Shown here one piece after another: positions 18,088 to 26,990 of a stretch of DNA of 64,000 bases. The stretch's first letter is position 1. The number at the start of each line of letters is the position of its first letter. The notes under the pieces were generated by a model. That model did no database searches and was not told where the DNA came from. It saw only the letters and a program-made list of their open reading frames with translations. Source of the DNA: Streptomyces sp. NBC_00083 (GTDB taxonomy: Bacteria > Actinomycetota > Actinomycetes > Streptomycetales > Streptomycetaceae); NCBI RefSeq assembly GCF_026343295.1, contig NZ_JAPELY010000005.1, positions 310,001 through 374,000 on the forward strand. The letters run 5' to 3'. Position numbers and translations under genes: made by a program.

Positions 18088-19383
18088 ATGAGCACACCCC
18101 CCCGCTTCGACCGCGGCCACACCGACGACCTGTTGACCTTCCTCGCGGCGAGCCCGTCGCAGTACCACGCCGTGGCCAACGCGGCCGCTCGCCTGGAGAA
18201 GGCCGGGTTCCGGCAGGTCCAGGAGACGGACGCGTGGGACGGCACGTACGGCGGGAAGTACGTGCTGCGCGGCGGCGCCATCGTGGCCTGGTACGTGCCC
18301 GAGGGCGCCGCCCCCCACACGCCGTACCGGATCGTCGGCGCCCACACCGACTCCCCGAACCTGCGCGTGAAGCCGCAGCCCGACACGGGGGCGTACGGCT
18401 GGCGGCAGGTGGCCGTCGAGATCTACGGCGGGACGCTGCTCAACACCTGGCTCGACCGCGACCTCGGCATCGCGGGCCGCCTCACGCTCAAGGACGGCAG
18501 CCACCGCCTCGTCAACGTGGACCGCCCCCTCCTGCGCGTCCCGCAGCTCGCCGTGCACCTCGACCGCTCGGTCAACACCGACGGGCTCAAGCTCGACCGT
18601 CAGCGCCACCTCCAGCCGATCTGGGGCCTGGGCGACGACGTGGAGGAAGGCGACCTGATCCGCTTCATCGAGCAGGAGGCCGGGCTCGCCGAGGGCGACG
18701 TGGCCGGCTGGGACCTCATGCTGCACTCCGTCGAGGCCCCCGCCTACCTGGGCCGCGACCGCGAACTCGTGGCCGGGCCCCGCATGGACAACCTGCTCTC
18801 CGTGCACGCCGGCACCGCCGCCCTGGCCGCCGCGTCCGCCGCCGACGACCTCCCCTTCATCCCCGTCTTCGCCGCCTTCGACCACGAGGAGGACGGCTCC
18901 CAGGCCGACACCGGCGCCGACGGCCCGCTCCTCGGCAACGTCATGGAGCGTTCGGTGTTCGCGCGCGGCGGCACGTACGAGGACCGCGCCCGCGCCTTCG
19001 CCGGCACCATCTGCCTCTCCTCCGACACCGGCCACGCCGTGCACCCCAACTACGCCGAGCGCCACGACCCCACGCACCACCCGCGCGCCAACGGCGGCCC
19101 CATCCTCAAGGTCAACGTCAACGCCCGGTACGCCACCGACGGCGCCGGCCGTGCCGTGTTCGCGGCGGCCTGCGAGCGCGCCGGAGTGCCGTGGCAGACC
19201 TTCGTCTCCAACAACGCGATGCCCTGCGGCACCACCATCGGCCCCATCACCGCGGCCCGGCACGGCATCCAGACCGTCGACATCGGCGTGGCGATCCTGT
19301 CGATGCACAGCGCCCGCGAACTGTGCGGCGCCGACGACCCGCACCTGCTCGCCGCCGCCCTCACCGCGTTCCTCGCCGAGTGA
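18088..19383 (+). CDS. apeB: M18 family aminopeptidase
   Basis: 431 aa, the expected size for the M18 (aspartyl aminopeptidase) family. Zinc ligands and catalytic residues are recognisable: GAHTDSPNLRVKP (His and Asp), NTWLDRDLGIAGR, FDHEEDGSQ with the catalytic Glu pair, SSDTGHAVHPNY, and the C-terminal SMHSARE His. It removes N-terminal residues, typically acidic or hydrophobic, from cytoplasmic peptides using two zinc ions. It starts at ATG 18088 after an AGGGTGGCGGC stretch. A hairpin follows and separates it from the DUF6458 gene. Confidence 0.9.
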   Translation: MSTPPRFDRGHTDDLLTFLAASPSQYHAVANAAARLEKAGFRQVQETDAWDGTYGGKYVLRGGAIVAWYVPEGAAPHTPYRIVGAHTDSPNLRVKPQPDTGAYGWRQVAVEIYGGTLLNTWLDRDLGIAGRLTLKDGSHRLVNVDRPLLRVPQLAVHLDRSVNTDGLKLDRQRHLQPIWGLGDDVEEGDLIRFIEQEAGLAEGDVAGWDLMLHSVEAPAYLGRDRELVAGPRMDNLLSVHAGTAALAAASAADDLPFIPVFAAFDHEEDGSQADTGADGPLLGNVMERSVFARGGTYEDRARAFAGTICLSSDTGHAVHPNYAERHDPTHHPRANGGPILKVNVNARYATDGAGRAVFAAACERAGVPWQTFVSNNAMPCGTTIGPITAARHGIQTVDIGVAILSMHSARELCGADDPHLLAAALTAFLAE

Positions 19384-19427
19384 ACCGCCGCGCCCGCACG
19401 TGAACCACCGCGCCGCGCAAAGGGATT

Positions 19428-19458
19428 GACCGTCCGGGGCCCGGGTACCCGGACGGTC
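19428..19458 (+). terminator. Hairpin after the M18 aminopeptidase
   Basis: Eleven-bp arms GACCGTCCGGG (19428-19438) and CCCGGACGGTC (19448-19458) with a 9-nt loop, 45 bp past the stop and 27 bp before the next start. Confidence 0.6.
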
Positions 19459-19484
19459 CACCACCTTTCACGGAGGCGAGATCC

Positions 19485-19706
19485 ATGGGCTTGGGCGGCT
19501 GCATCATCCTCATAGCGGTGGGGGCGATCCTCACGTTCGCTACGGACTGGCACGCCAACGGGGTGAACCTCGACGTCGTCGGGCTGATCCTGATGGCCGT
19601 CGGCATCATCGGCGTCGCCGTCTTCACCAGTGTGCTGCGCAGGCGACGCGTGGTGCCCGGCGCCACCGTCGTGGAGGAGGAGCGCCACCACGACGGCCTG
19701 CTGTAA
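19485..19706 (+). CDS. Small membrane protein, DUF6458-like
   Basis: 73 aa. Two hydrophobic segments (GCIILIAVGAILTFA and VVGLILMAVGIIGVAVF) flank a short outer loop, and a basic RRRR cluster precedes a charged tail (VVEEERHHDG). This is the pattern of the small actinobacterial DUF6458 proteins, for which no function is established. The ribosome-binding site is GGAGGCGAG before the ATG. It stands between a hairpin and the SARP regulator. Confidence 0.65.
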   Translation: MGLGGCIILIAVGAILTFATDWHANGVNLDVVGLILMAVGIIGVAVFTSVLRRRRVVPGATVVEEERHHDGLL

Positions 19707-19905
19707 CCCTCCCCGGCCCACCCCCGGGTCCTCCGTCATGTGACCGGACCCCATGGGGACGGCTGTGGCGACCGCCTCACGTGACCCCCGCCACCTGTGG
19801 CCCGGGGCACGGATCCCGGCCCCCGCACCCCGCGTATCCTCGACTGTCCGGACCCTGACCAGGTCCGGGAAGTCCGGGAACGGGGAGCTAGGGGGTACCG
19901 CCACC

Positions 19906-22737
19906 GTGGAGTTCCGCGTCCTGGGGACGGTGGCCGTGGCGACGGAGGACGGCGCGTTCCTCGCGCTGGGCCCCGCCAAGCGGCGCAGCCTGCTCGCCAT
20001 GCTGCTGCTCCAGCCCAACACCGCGATATCCGTGGAGCGGCTCACCGAAGCCCTGTGGGACGAGGAACCGCCCCAGCACTCGCGGACCGTGCTCCAGGGC
20101 CATGTCTCCCGCCTGCGCGCCCTGTTGGCCGAGCACGACGCCGAGGCGTACGGCATCGAACTGGTCACGCAGGGCCCCGCCTATGTGCTGCGGCTCCCCG
20201 AAACCCTCATCGACGCCCACCGCTTCGAGGAGCTCGTCGCGCTCGCCCGCGGCGGGCGCGCCCCCGGTGACGCGGTGCTCATGCTGCGCGAGGCGCTCGC
20301 GCTGTGGCAGGGCCCCGCCCTCACCGGCACCGTCCCGAGCCCGCCGCTCCAGACCGCCGCCCACACCCTCGAAGAGCTGAGGATCGCCGCCGTCGAGGCG
20401 CTCGCCGAGGCGTACGGGGAACTCGACGAGCACGGCAGGGCCGCTGCCGTCCTGCGCACCGAAGCCGTCGCCCACCCCCTGCGCGAGCCGCTGTCCGCCG
20501 CGCTGATGCTGGCCCTGAGCCGCTCCGGCCGGCAGTCCGACGCCCTCGAATGGTTCCACCGCACCCGCCGGCTGCTCGCCGACGAACTCGGCGTGGACCC
20601 GGGCCCCGCGCTCAGCGAGGCGTACGCCGTCGTCCTGCGGGCCGGCGCTCCCGCCATCACGGTCACGCCGAGCGCCACCGCAGAAGCCGAACCGGAGCCC
20701 GAACTCGTCTTCTCCGTACCGGAGTTGCTGCCGCGCCGCCCCCGCGGATTCACCGGACGGCAGGCGGAACTCACCGCGCTCGGCCGGGCCACGGCCGGGC
20801 AGTACGGCGCGATCGCCCTGGTCACCGGCGGCGCCGGGGTCGGCAAGACCGCGCTCGCCGTGCACTGGGCCCACGAGCGTCAGAGCGACTTCCCCGACGG
20901 GCGGCTCTTCGCCGACCTGTGCGGCTACAGCGACACCCCGGCCCGCCAAGTCACCGTCGTCCTGCGGGAGTTCCTGCTGGCGCTCGGGGTGCCCGTGCAG
21001 CGCGTGCCCGAGACCGAGGCCGGGATGGGGGCGCTCTACCGCTCGCTGACCGCCGACCGCCGCATCCTGGTCGTGCTCGACAACGCCCGCGACTCCGAGC
21101 AGGTCCGCCCGCTGCTGCCCGGCGGCGACCACAGCGTCACCCTCGTCACCAGCCGCGACCGGCTCGGCGGCCTCGTCGCCTCCGACGCGGCCCGCCCGGT
21201 CCGCCTCGACGAACTGCCCGCCGCCGACTGCACCGCGCTGCTCGCGGCCGTGCTCGGCGAGGAGCGGGTGGCCGCCGAGCCCGGGGCCGCCGCGCGGCTC
21301 GCCGGCCTCTGCGACGGGCTCCCGCTCGCGCTGCGCGTCACCGCGGCCCGGCTCGCCGCCCGGCCGCAGTGGACGCTGGCCGAGCTCGCCGGTGAACTCG
21401 CCGACGAGCAGCGGAGGCTGGGGCTGCTCCGGGTCGAGGACACCGGGGTGGCGGCGGCCCTGCGGCTGACCGTCCAGCAACTGCCCGAGCAGGCCCGGCG
21501 GATGTTCCGCGCGCTCGGCCTGCACACCGGATCCGAACTCGACCGCTACAGCGCGGCGGCCCTCGCCGGCTGCACCCCGGACCAGGCGGCCGCCGCCCTC
21601 GAACGGCTCGCCGCGGCCCACCTGGTGGTCGAGTCCGGCCCCCACGGCCCCGCCCGGCCCCCCACCCCGCCGGCCCCCGACGCCTACGCCCACCTCGGCT
21701 CCCCCCACCCCGGCCGCGCCGAAACGTACGCCGTGGAGGGTGCCCCGCGTTCCGGTCGCGCCGAGGCGTACGTCCATTCCGGGCGTCCCGACGCGTACAC
21801 CCTCCACGACCTCGTACGTCTCTACGCCCGTGCGCTCGCCCCCGAGGCCGACCCCGACGGGCTCACCCGTCTCCTCGACCACTACCTCCACACCGGCCTC
21901 GTCGCGACCGCCACCGCCGAGCCGGGCAGCCAGCCCTGCTTCGCGCCGCCGCCCGGGGCGCGGCGGCCCGCGGCGGTGCGCGAGTTCGAGGACCGGCAGG
22001 CCGCACTCGCCTGGTACGAGGCCGAACGCGCCACCCTGCGCGGCGCGGTCGCCGCCGCGATCGCCGCCGGAATGCACGATCGGGCGTGGCGGCTGGTGCT
22101 GCTCCAGTGGCCGCTCATCCTGTGGCGGGTCCGCGACGGCTGGGTCCCGCTCCTCGAACAGGCCCTGGAATCGGCCGAGTTGGAGCAGGAGCTGGACGCG
22201 CAGTCCCGCACCCGCGCGCTGCTCGGCTGGGTGCTGCACGAGGAGGGCCGCTTCGACGAGGCCCTCGCCCAGCTGGAGAAGGCGCCCGACCTCGCCCGCC
22301 GGGCCGGCTCCGTCACCAGCGAGGCCATCGCACGCATCAACCTCGCGCTCATCCTCACGCAGTACGGCGAGGTCGGGCGGGCCGGGGGTCTGCTCGGCGA
22401 GGCACTTGCCCTGGCCGGGCGGGCCCGCGACCGGTCCACCGAGATGCTCGCCCATCAGCATCTGGCCCGGCACCACCTGAACTCCGGCGACCACGGGCTC
22501 GCCCTCACCCACTCCCGGCTGGGCCTCGAACTCGGGCCTTCACCCGAGGCGATCCCCCGCCGGGTGCTGCTGCGCACGAGCTACGGCGAGGCGTTGGCCG
22601 GGCTCGGCCGCATCGACGAGGCCCGGCGGCAGCTCGCCGACGCGGCACGCGAGGCGGACGACCACGGGTACGAAGAGGGCGCGACAGCCGCCCGCACGGC
22701 CAGCCTGAGGCTGCCGATGCCGCCCGCCACCGAGTAG
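19906..22737 (+). CDS. AfsR-like SARP regulator with NB-ARC ATPase and TPR domains
   Basis: About 943 aa from the GTG at 19906 (MEFRVLG), the usual SARP start; an ATG at 19753 gives an unlikely leader. Domains in order: OmpR-type winged helix (about 1-90), bacterial transcriptional activation domain (about 95-245), and NB-ARC ATPase with P-loop GGAGVGKTAL (about 310) and a RRILVVLDNARD Walker-B strand. A winged-helix/regulatory region and a C-terminal TPR array (about 740-930) follow. AfsR-type proteins integrate kinase signals and activate secondary metabolism or afsS. Unusually, a Pro-rich insert with repeated RAEAY/RPDAY motifs splits the NB-ARC and TPR parts around residues 585-630. Confidence 0.88.
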   Translation: MEFRVLGTVAVATEDGAFLALGPAKRRSLLAMLLLQPNTAISVERLTEALWDEEPPQHSRTVLQGHVSRLRALLAEHDAEAYGIELVTQGPAYVLRLPETLIDAHRFEELVALARGGRAPGDAVLMLREALALWQGPALTGTVPSPPLQTAAHTLEELRIAAVEALAEAYGELDEHGRAAAVLRTEAVAHPLREPLSAALMLALSRSGRQSDALEWFHRTRRLLADELGVDPGPALSEAYAVVLRAGAPAITVTPSATAEAEPEPELVFSVPELLPRRPRGFTGRQAELTALGRATAGQYGAIALVTGGAGVGKTALAVHWAHERQSDFPDGRLFADLCGYSDTPARQVTVVLREFLLALGVPVQRVPETEAGMGALYRSLTADRRILVVLDNARDSEQVRPLLPGGDHSVTLVTSRDRLGGLVASDAARPVRLDELPAADCTALLAAVLGEERVAAEPGAAARLAGLCDGLPLALRVTAARLAARPQWTLAELAGELADEQRRLGLLRVEDTGVAAALRLTVQQLPEQARRMFRALGLHTGSELDRYSAAALAGCTPDQAAAALERLAAAHLVVESGPHGPARPPTPPAPDAYAHLGSPHPGRAETYAVEGAPRSGRAEAYVHSGRPDAYTLHDLVRLYARALAPEADPDGLTRLLDHYLHTGLVATATAEPGSQPCFAPPPGARRPAAVREFEDRQAALAWYEAERATLRGAVAAAIAAGMHDRAWRLVLLQWPLILWRVRDGWVPLLEQALESAELEQELDAQSRTRALLGWVLHEEGRFDEALAQLEKAPDLARRAGSVTSEAIARINLALILTQYGEVGRAGGLLGEALALAGRARDRSTEMLAHQHLARHHLNSGDHGLALTHSRLGLELGPSPEAIPRRVLLRTSYGEALAGLGRIDEARRQLADAAREADDHGYEEGATAARTASLRLPMPPATE

Positions 22738-22810
22738 CCGGGGCGCGGAAACCCGCGCGCCCAGCCACGCACGGTCCGCACCCGGGAGGCGGGGTTCGAT
22801 GCCGATGCTG

Positions 22811-22960
22811 GGCATGCCGCCAAGGCCAACCCCGCCAGGGGCGCGGGGAACTGCGCGAGACGCGAGCACGATCCGCACACGAAAGCGGGGTCACTGGGGC
22901 TCCGCCCCAGACCCCGATCGCGCCCGAAAGGCGCTCGTCCTCAAACGCCGGACGGGCTGG
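22811..22960. repeat. 150-bp intergenic repeat, copy 1
   Basis: Begins at GGCATGCCGCCAAG and ends at GACGGGCTGG. It contains the hairpin CTGGGGCTCCGCCCCAG and the phrase CTCGTCCTCAAACGCCGG. It is nearly identical to the copy at 22975-23124 (period 164 bp). No coding signal is visible in 22738-23310. Confidence 0.8.
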
Positions 22961-22974
22961 GGTTGCCCGGGGTG

Positions 22975-23124
22975 GGCATGCCGCCAAGACCAACCCCGCC
23001 AGGGGCGCGGGGAACTGCGCGAGATGCGAGCACGATCCGCACACGAAAGCGGGGTCACTGGGGCTCCGCCCCAGACCCCGATCGCGCCTGAAGGGCGCTC
23101 GTCCTCAAACGCCGGACGGGCTGG
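22975..23124. repeat. 150-bp intergenic repeat, copy 2
   Basis: Nearly identical to copy 1, with scattered single-base changes. Related partial copies follow at 23131-23190 and at 26730-26985. Confidence 0.8.
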
Positions 23125-23130
23125 CTGTGC

Positions 23131-23190
23131 CGGGACTAGGCACCCTGCCAAGGCCAACCCACCCAGGGGCGCGGGGAACTGCGCCGAAGG
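23131..23190. repeat. Partial third copy of the intergenic repeat
   Basis: Carries only the CCAAGGCCAACCCACC and GGGGCGCGGGGAACTGCGC portion of the unit, then diverges into the promoter region of the DUF4232 gene. Confidence 0.65.
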
Positions 23191-23310
23191 GGCCGGGGTC
23201 GGGCGGCCGCACCACGGGAAGGCCGAGCGCAGCGACCAGCGCTCTATTGTCTGACCATGCGCCCACCACACCGGTGCCGCGCGGGGACGCGGATCGGACC
23301 GGGAGAGGCG

Positions 23311-24144
23311 ATGCGGGGGCGCGGAGACAAGGGCGCGGACGGCGGCATACGTACGGCCAGGAACGACCGCGCGCCCGGCGGGATCGCTCTCGCCGTCCTG
23401 GGCGCCCTGCTGTGCGCCTCCCTGACGGCCTGCACCGACCCGGCCACCGCATCCGCACCCTCCGGCGCGACCACGGTGTCGCACGGAGCGACCGCGCCCG
23501 CCCCGCCCGGCTCCCCGCGCGAGCACCCCGGCGCGTCCGATCCCGGCGCCGGACACGGCTCCGCGAGCGGGAGCCCGGCGCCGACGGCCACCCTCACCGT
23601 CACCCCCTCCGCCGCACCCTCCGCCCCCCTCCCCTCACCGAGCCGCAGCGACAGCGGCACCGGCACCGGCGGTACGGCCCCGTCGGACGACGGCGGCGAG
23701 GACGCCCGTGTCTTCTGCTCCCCCACCGCCCTGTCCTTCGTCCTGCGCCTCCCGGGCGCAGCGCACGGCGCCGCACGGCCCGGCTCCGACGTCCGCGCCG
23801 CGGGCGACGCCGTCCTGGTGGCCCGCAACACCTCCGGCCACACCTGCGTCCTGCGCGGCCTGCCCGCACTGACCGTCACCGACGACACCGGCCGGACCCT
23901 GTTCACCGCCGAACGGGCCAAGCCGTTCACGAAGCCGTTCGCCCTGCACCCCGGCGCGGGCGGTGTCGCGCGGGTCCACTTCGTCGCCCGGCGGGGCTGC
24001 CGGGGCACCGCCGTGCGCGTGGCGGTGCCCGGCTCCGGCACCGCGAACGGCGTGCCGGTGGTCGACGCGCAGGGCCGCCCGGCCGCCCTCTCCGTGTGCG
24101 GACCGACCGTGCGCATAGGACAGTTCACGCCCGGCTTCGGCTAG
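23311..24144 (+). CDS. DUF4232 domain lipoprotein
   Basis: 277 aa from the ATG at 23311, chosen for the GGGAGAGG site before it; an ATG at 23257 lacks one. A hydrophobic stretch leads to the lipobox LTAC (Cys about 41), then a Ser/Thr/Pro-rich linker of about 110 residues. The C-terminal DUF4232 domain (about 145-277) shows paired Cys residues (VFCSP, HTCVLRG, RGCRG, SVCG). Such proteins are predicted to be anchored to the outer face of the membrane; their function is unknown. It is convergent with the thioredoxin/NHL gene. Confidence 0.75.
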   Translation: MRGRGDKGADGGIRTARNDRAPGGIALAVLGALLCASLTACTDPATASAPSGATTVSHGATAPAPPGSPREHPGASDPGAGHGSASGSPAPTATLTVTPSAAPSAPLPSPSRSDSGTGTGGTAPSDDGGEDARVFCSPTALSFVLRLPGAAHGAARPGSDVRAAGDAVLVARNTSGHTCVLRGLPALTVTDDTGRTLFTAERAKPFTKPFALHPGAGGVARVHFVARRGCRGTAVRVAVPGSGTANGVPVVDAQGRPAALSVCGPTVRIGQFTPGFG

Positions 24145-24184
24145 GGGCGCCCACCCGCTCGCCCACCCACTCGCCCTCCCGCGC

Positions 24185-26014
24185 CTATTCCTCCGCGGAA
24201 TCCATCCCCGCGAGCACCAGCGGCAGCCGGGCCGTGCCGCCCTCGACGATCCGTACCGGCACGCCCCAGTCCTGCTGGTGCATGTGGCACGCCGGGTACT
24301 CGTTGTCCGGGTCGTCGTCGCAGGACGCCGCCATCGCCGACACGTGCAGGACGCCCTCGGCGACCTCCGGATTCAGGGCGAGTTCGCGCGCGAGGTCCGT
24401 GCCGGTGCCCTCGCCGGCGAGGAGCAGCTCGGGCGGGGTCGAGGAGACCAGCAGCCGCGTGGAAGGACCGTAGCGGGTGTCCAGCTTCTGCCCGGCGGGC
24501 GCCTGGAACACCACGTCCAACTGGAGCCGCCCCGGCGCGACTTCGGTCGCCGCGCGCCGCGTGCGGTGCGCCACCGCCTCGACGCGTACCGCCTCCTCGG
24601 GCAGCCGGAGCCGGGTCAGCCGGTGCCGCGCCGACTCGACCACCACGATGTCGTCCCCGACCAGCACCGCGTCGCTCGGCTCCCGCAACTCCGTGGCCAG
24701 CGTGGTGACCTGACCGCTCGCCGGGTCGTAGCGGCGCAGCGCGTGGTTGTACGTGTCGGACACGGCGACCGAGCCGTCGGGCAGCGCGGTGACGCCGAGC
24801 GGGTGCTGGAGCAGCGCCTGCGCGGCGTCGCCGTCGCGGTGCCCGAAGTCGAAGAGGCCGGTCCCGACGGCGGTGTGCACCGCGCCCTCGGTGTCGACGT
24901 AGCGCAGGGCGGAGGTCTCGGAGTCGGCGACCCAGAGCCGGTCCTCGGTGGCGGCGAGCCCGGAGGGCTGCGCGAACCAGGCCTCGGCGCCCGGACCGTC
25001 GACGAGGCCCTCGTTGGTGGTGCCGGCCGCGACCTCGACGGTCCTCGTCTCCGGGTCGTACGTCCACAGCTGGTGCACGCCGGCCATCGCGATCCACACC
25101 TTGCCGCGCCACCAGGCGACGTCCCACGGCGAGGAGAGGTCCACGTCGAGGGCGGGCCCGGAGGTGGGCCGGCCCTGCCACCACTGCGTGCCGGTGCCCG
25201 CGATCAGCTCGATCTCCCCGCTCACCGGGTCGAACGTGCGCAGCGCGTGGTGCACGGTGTCGGCGACGACGACCTTGCCGTCGGGGAGCAGCGCGAGCCC
25301 CTGCGGCTCCTTGAACTGCCCGTCCCCGCCGATCCGCCGCACGACGCTCTCCCCGTCGGGGGCGAGCTCGACCAGCTGGTGCCGGGTGGTGTCGGAGACC
25401 AGGAGGTTCCCGCCGGGCAGCACGAGCGCCTTGCCGGGGAAGCGCAGGTCGGTGGCGACGGGCTCCGGCGGCACGTACGGCCCGTCGCCGCGCCGCAGCG
25501 TGCCCTTCGCGCCGTGCTCGGCCTCCAGCTCCCCCACGAGGCGCTCGATGGCGTGAGCATGCCCCTCACCGGCGTGCTGGGCGACGACGTACCCCTCGGG
25601 GTCGATCACCACGAGCGTGGGCCAGGCGCGCACCGCGTACTGCTTCCACGTCGCGAGGTCCGGGTCGTCGAGCACGGGGTGCTCGACGCCGTACCGCTCG
25701 ACGGCGTCGACCACGGCCTGGTGCTCGGCCTCGTGCACGAACTTCGGCGAGTGCACCCCGACGATCACCACGGTGTCCCGGTGCTTCTCCTCCAGCTCGC
25801 GCAGCTCGTCCAGGACGTGGAGGCAGTTGATGCAGCAGAACGTCCAGAAGTCGAGGATCACGATGCGCCCGCGCAGCTCGGCGAGGCTCAGCTCCTTGCC
25901 TCCCGTGTTGAGCCAGCCGCCCCGGCCGACCAGCTCGGGGGCGCGGACTCGGGCGCGGCGGGGGGTGGGGCGGGCGGGAGCGGGGGTGGGCTCCGGGGCT
26001 GCTGCGTCGTTCAT
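24185..26014 (-). CDS. Thioredoxin-like domain fused to NHL beta-propeller
   Basis: 609 aa. An N-terminal TlpA/thioredoxin-like domain (about 30-180) has the active-site-like FWTFCCINCLHVLDEL, so the redox pair is CxxC within CCINC. An NHL-repeat propeller (about 190-520) follows, with repeated LPDGxxxVxDTxxHxxR blades (for example LLPDGKVVVADTVHHALR and LPDGSVAVSDTYNHALRR). A C-terminal beta domain (about 530-605) includes CDDDPDNEYPACHMHQ. The architecture matches NHLRC2-like proteins; the biochemical role in bacteria is not established. There is no signal peptide, so it is probably cytoplasmic. Confidence 0.85.
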   Translation of the reverse strand: MNDAAAPEPTPAPARPTPRRARVRAPELVGRGGWLNTGGKELSLAELRGRIVILDFWTFCCINCLHVLDELRELEEKHRDTVVIVGVHSPKFVHEAEHQAVVDAVERYGVEHPVLDDPDLATWKQYAVRAWPTLVVIDPEGYVVAQHAGEGHAHAIERLVGELEAEHGAKGTLRRGDGPYVPPEPVATDLRFPGKALVLPGGNLLVSDTTRHQLVELAPDGESVVRRIGGDGQFKEPQGLALLPDGKVVVADTVHHALRTFDPVSGEIELIAGTGTQWWQGRPTSGPALDVDLSSPWDVAWWRGKVWIAMAGVHQLWTYDPETRTVEVAAGTTNEGLVDGPGAEAWFAQPSGLAATEDRLWVADSETSALRYVDTEGAVHTAVGTGLFDFGHRDGDAAQALLQHPLGVTALPDGSVAVSDTYNHALRRYDPASGQVTTLATELREPSDAVLVGDDIVVVESARHRLTRLRLPEEAVRVEAVAHRTRRAATEVAPGRLQLDVVFQAPAGQKLDTRYGPSTRLLVSSTPPELLLAGEGTGTDLARELALNPEVAEGVLHVSAMAASCDDDPDNEYPACHMHQQDWGVPVRIVEGGTARLPLVLAGMDSAEE

Positions 26015-26105
26015 GGTTCAAGCTTGCCATCCCGGCGTGAACGCCCTGTGTCGCCGTTCGCCCTTCGCCGTTCGGCGGGGGCGCCGGATGGGCAGGGGTG
26101 TAGCC

Positions 26106-26603
26106 ATGAAATACCTCGTGCGAGACAAGATCTTCGCCATCGGCGACGACTACTGGATCGAGACCGAGGACGGGCGCCAGGCCTTCCTCGCCGACGGCAA
26201 GGCGCTGCGGCTGCGCGACACGCTGGAGCTGAAGGATCCGTCGGGGCGGGTGCTGATCACGCTCCGCAAGAAGATGTTCGCCCTGCGGGACACGATGACC
26301 ATCGAGCGGGACGACCAGGCGCTGGCGACGGTGCGCCGCAAGCGCCTCTCCCTGTTGCGCAACCACTACCGGGTGCAGCTGGTGGAGGGCACGGAGCTCG
26401 ATGTGACGGGCAAGATCCTGGACCGCGAGTTCACGGTGGAGTACGAGGGTGAGCTGCTGGCCCATGTGTCGCGGAAGTGGTTCCGCATCCATGAGACGTA
26501 CGCGGTGAATGTGGTGCGGGAGGATGCGGATGCGGCGCTGATGATCGCGGTGGTGATCTGCGTGATCCGCATGGACGAACGCGACCACGACCACGACGAC
26601 TGA
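26106..26603 (+). CDS. LURP-one-related (tubby-like) family protein
   Basis: 165 aa from the ATG at 26106. It has the LOR/YxjI pattern: KYLVRDKIFAIGDDYWIETEDG at the start, LRDTLELKDPSGRVLITLRKKMF in the middle, and HVSRKWFRIHETYAVNV near the end. This 12-stranded tubby-like barrel with a buried C-terminal helix (DAALMIAVVICVIRMD) is widespread. Bacterial members have no proven role, though membrane-lipid binding is suspected. It is monocistronic and divergent from the thioredoxin/NHL gene. Confidence 0.8.
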   Translation: MKYLVRDKIFAIGDDYWIETEDGRQAFLADGKALRLRDTLELKDPSGRVLITLRKKMFALRDTMTIERDDQALATVRRKRLSLLRNHYRVQLVEGTELDVTGKILDREFTVEYEGELLAHVSRKWFRIHETYAVNVVREDADAALMIAVVICVIRMDERDHDHDD

Positions 26604-26729
26604 CCCCCCACCCGACTCCGCCGCGGCGGGCGCGGTGCCGGGTGCCCTACAGGGGCGCGGGGCTGTGCCGTCTGCGCGGCTCCGCTGCGGTGGGCGCGGG
26701 CTGCGGGCGTCGACGCCGGGTGCCCTACT

Positions 26730-26985
26730 AGGGGCGCGGGGAACTGCGCGGGTGCCCCAGCACGGTCCGCAGACGAAAGCCGGGGTTGCTGGGGCTCCGC
26801 CCCAGACCCCGTGATGGCCCCACCCCGCCCCTTCCCGAAACCCTCCGGGGGTGAGGGAGGGGCTGAGGTCCAGGCCCCTGGGGCTCTGCCCCAGACCCCG
26901 TTCGCGCCTGAAGGGCGCTCGTCCTCAAACGCCGGACGGGCTGGCTATGCCGGGAACGGGCACCCTGCCAAGGGCAACCCGCCCC
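26730..26985. repeat. Diverged copies of the intergenic repeat, no gene
   Basis: Covers most of the 387-bp gap 26604-26990. Two 17-bp hairpins, CTGGGGCTCCGCCCCAG (26789-26805) and CTGGGGCTCTGCCCCAG (26878-26894), and the phrase CTCGTCCTCAAACGCCGG match the units at 22811-23124. The last part abuts the stop of the nitrilase-like gene. Confidence 0.7.
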
Positions 26986-26990
26986 GGGGG

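Noticed and set aside
22738..23310. Small gene in the repeat region
   Set aside because: Open frames here run across the repeat units in both copies and encode low-complexity peptides with no start-site support. The region is best explained as non-coding repeats.
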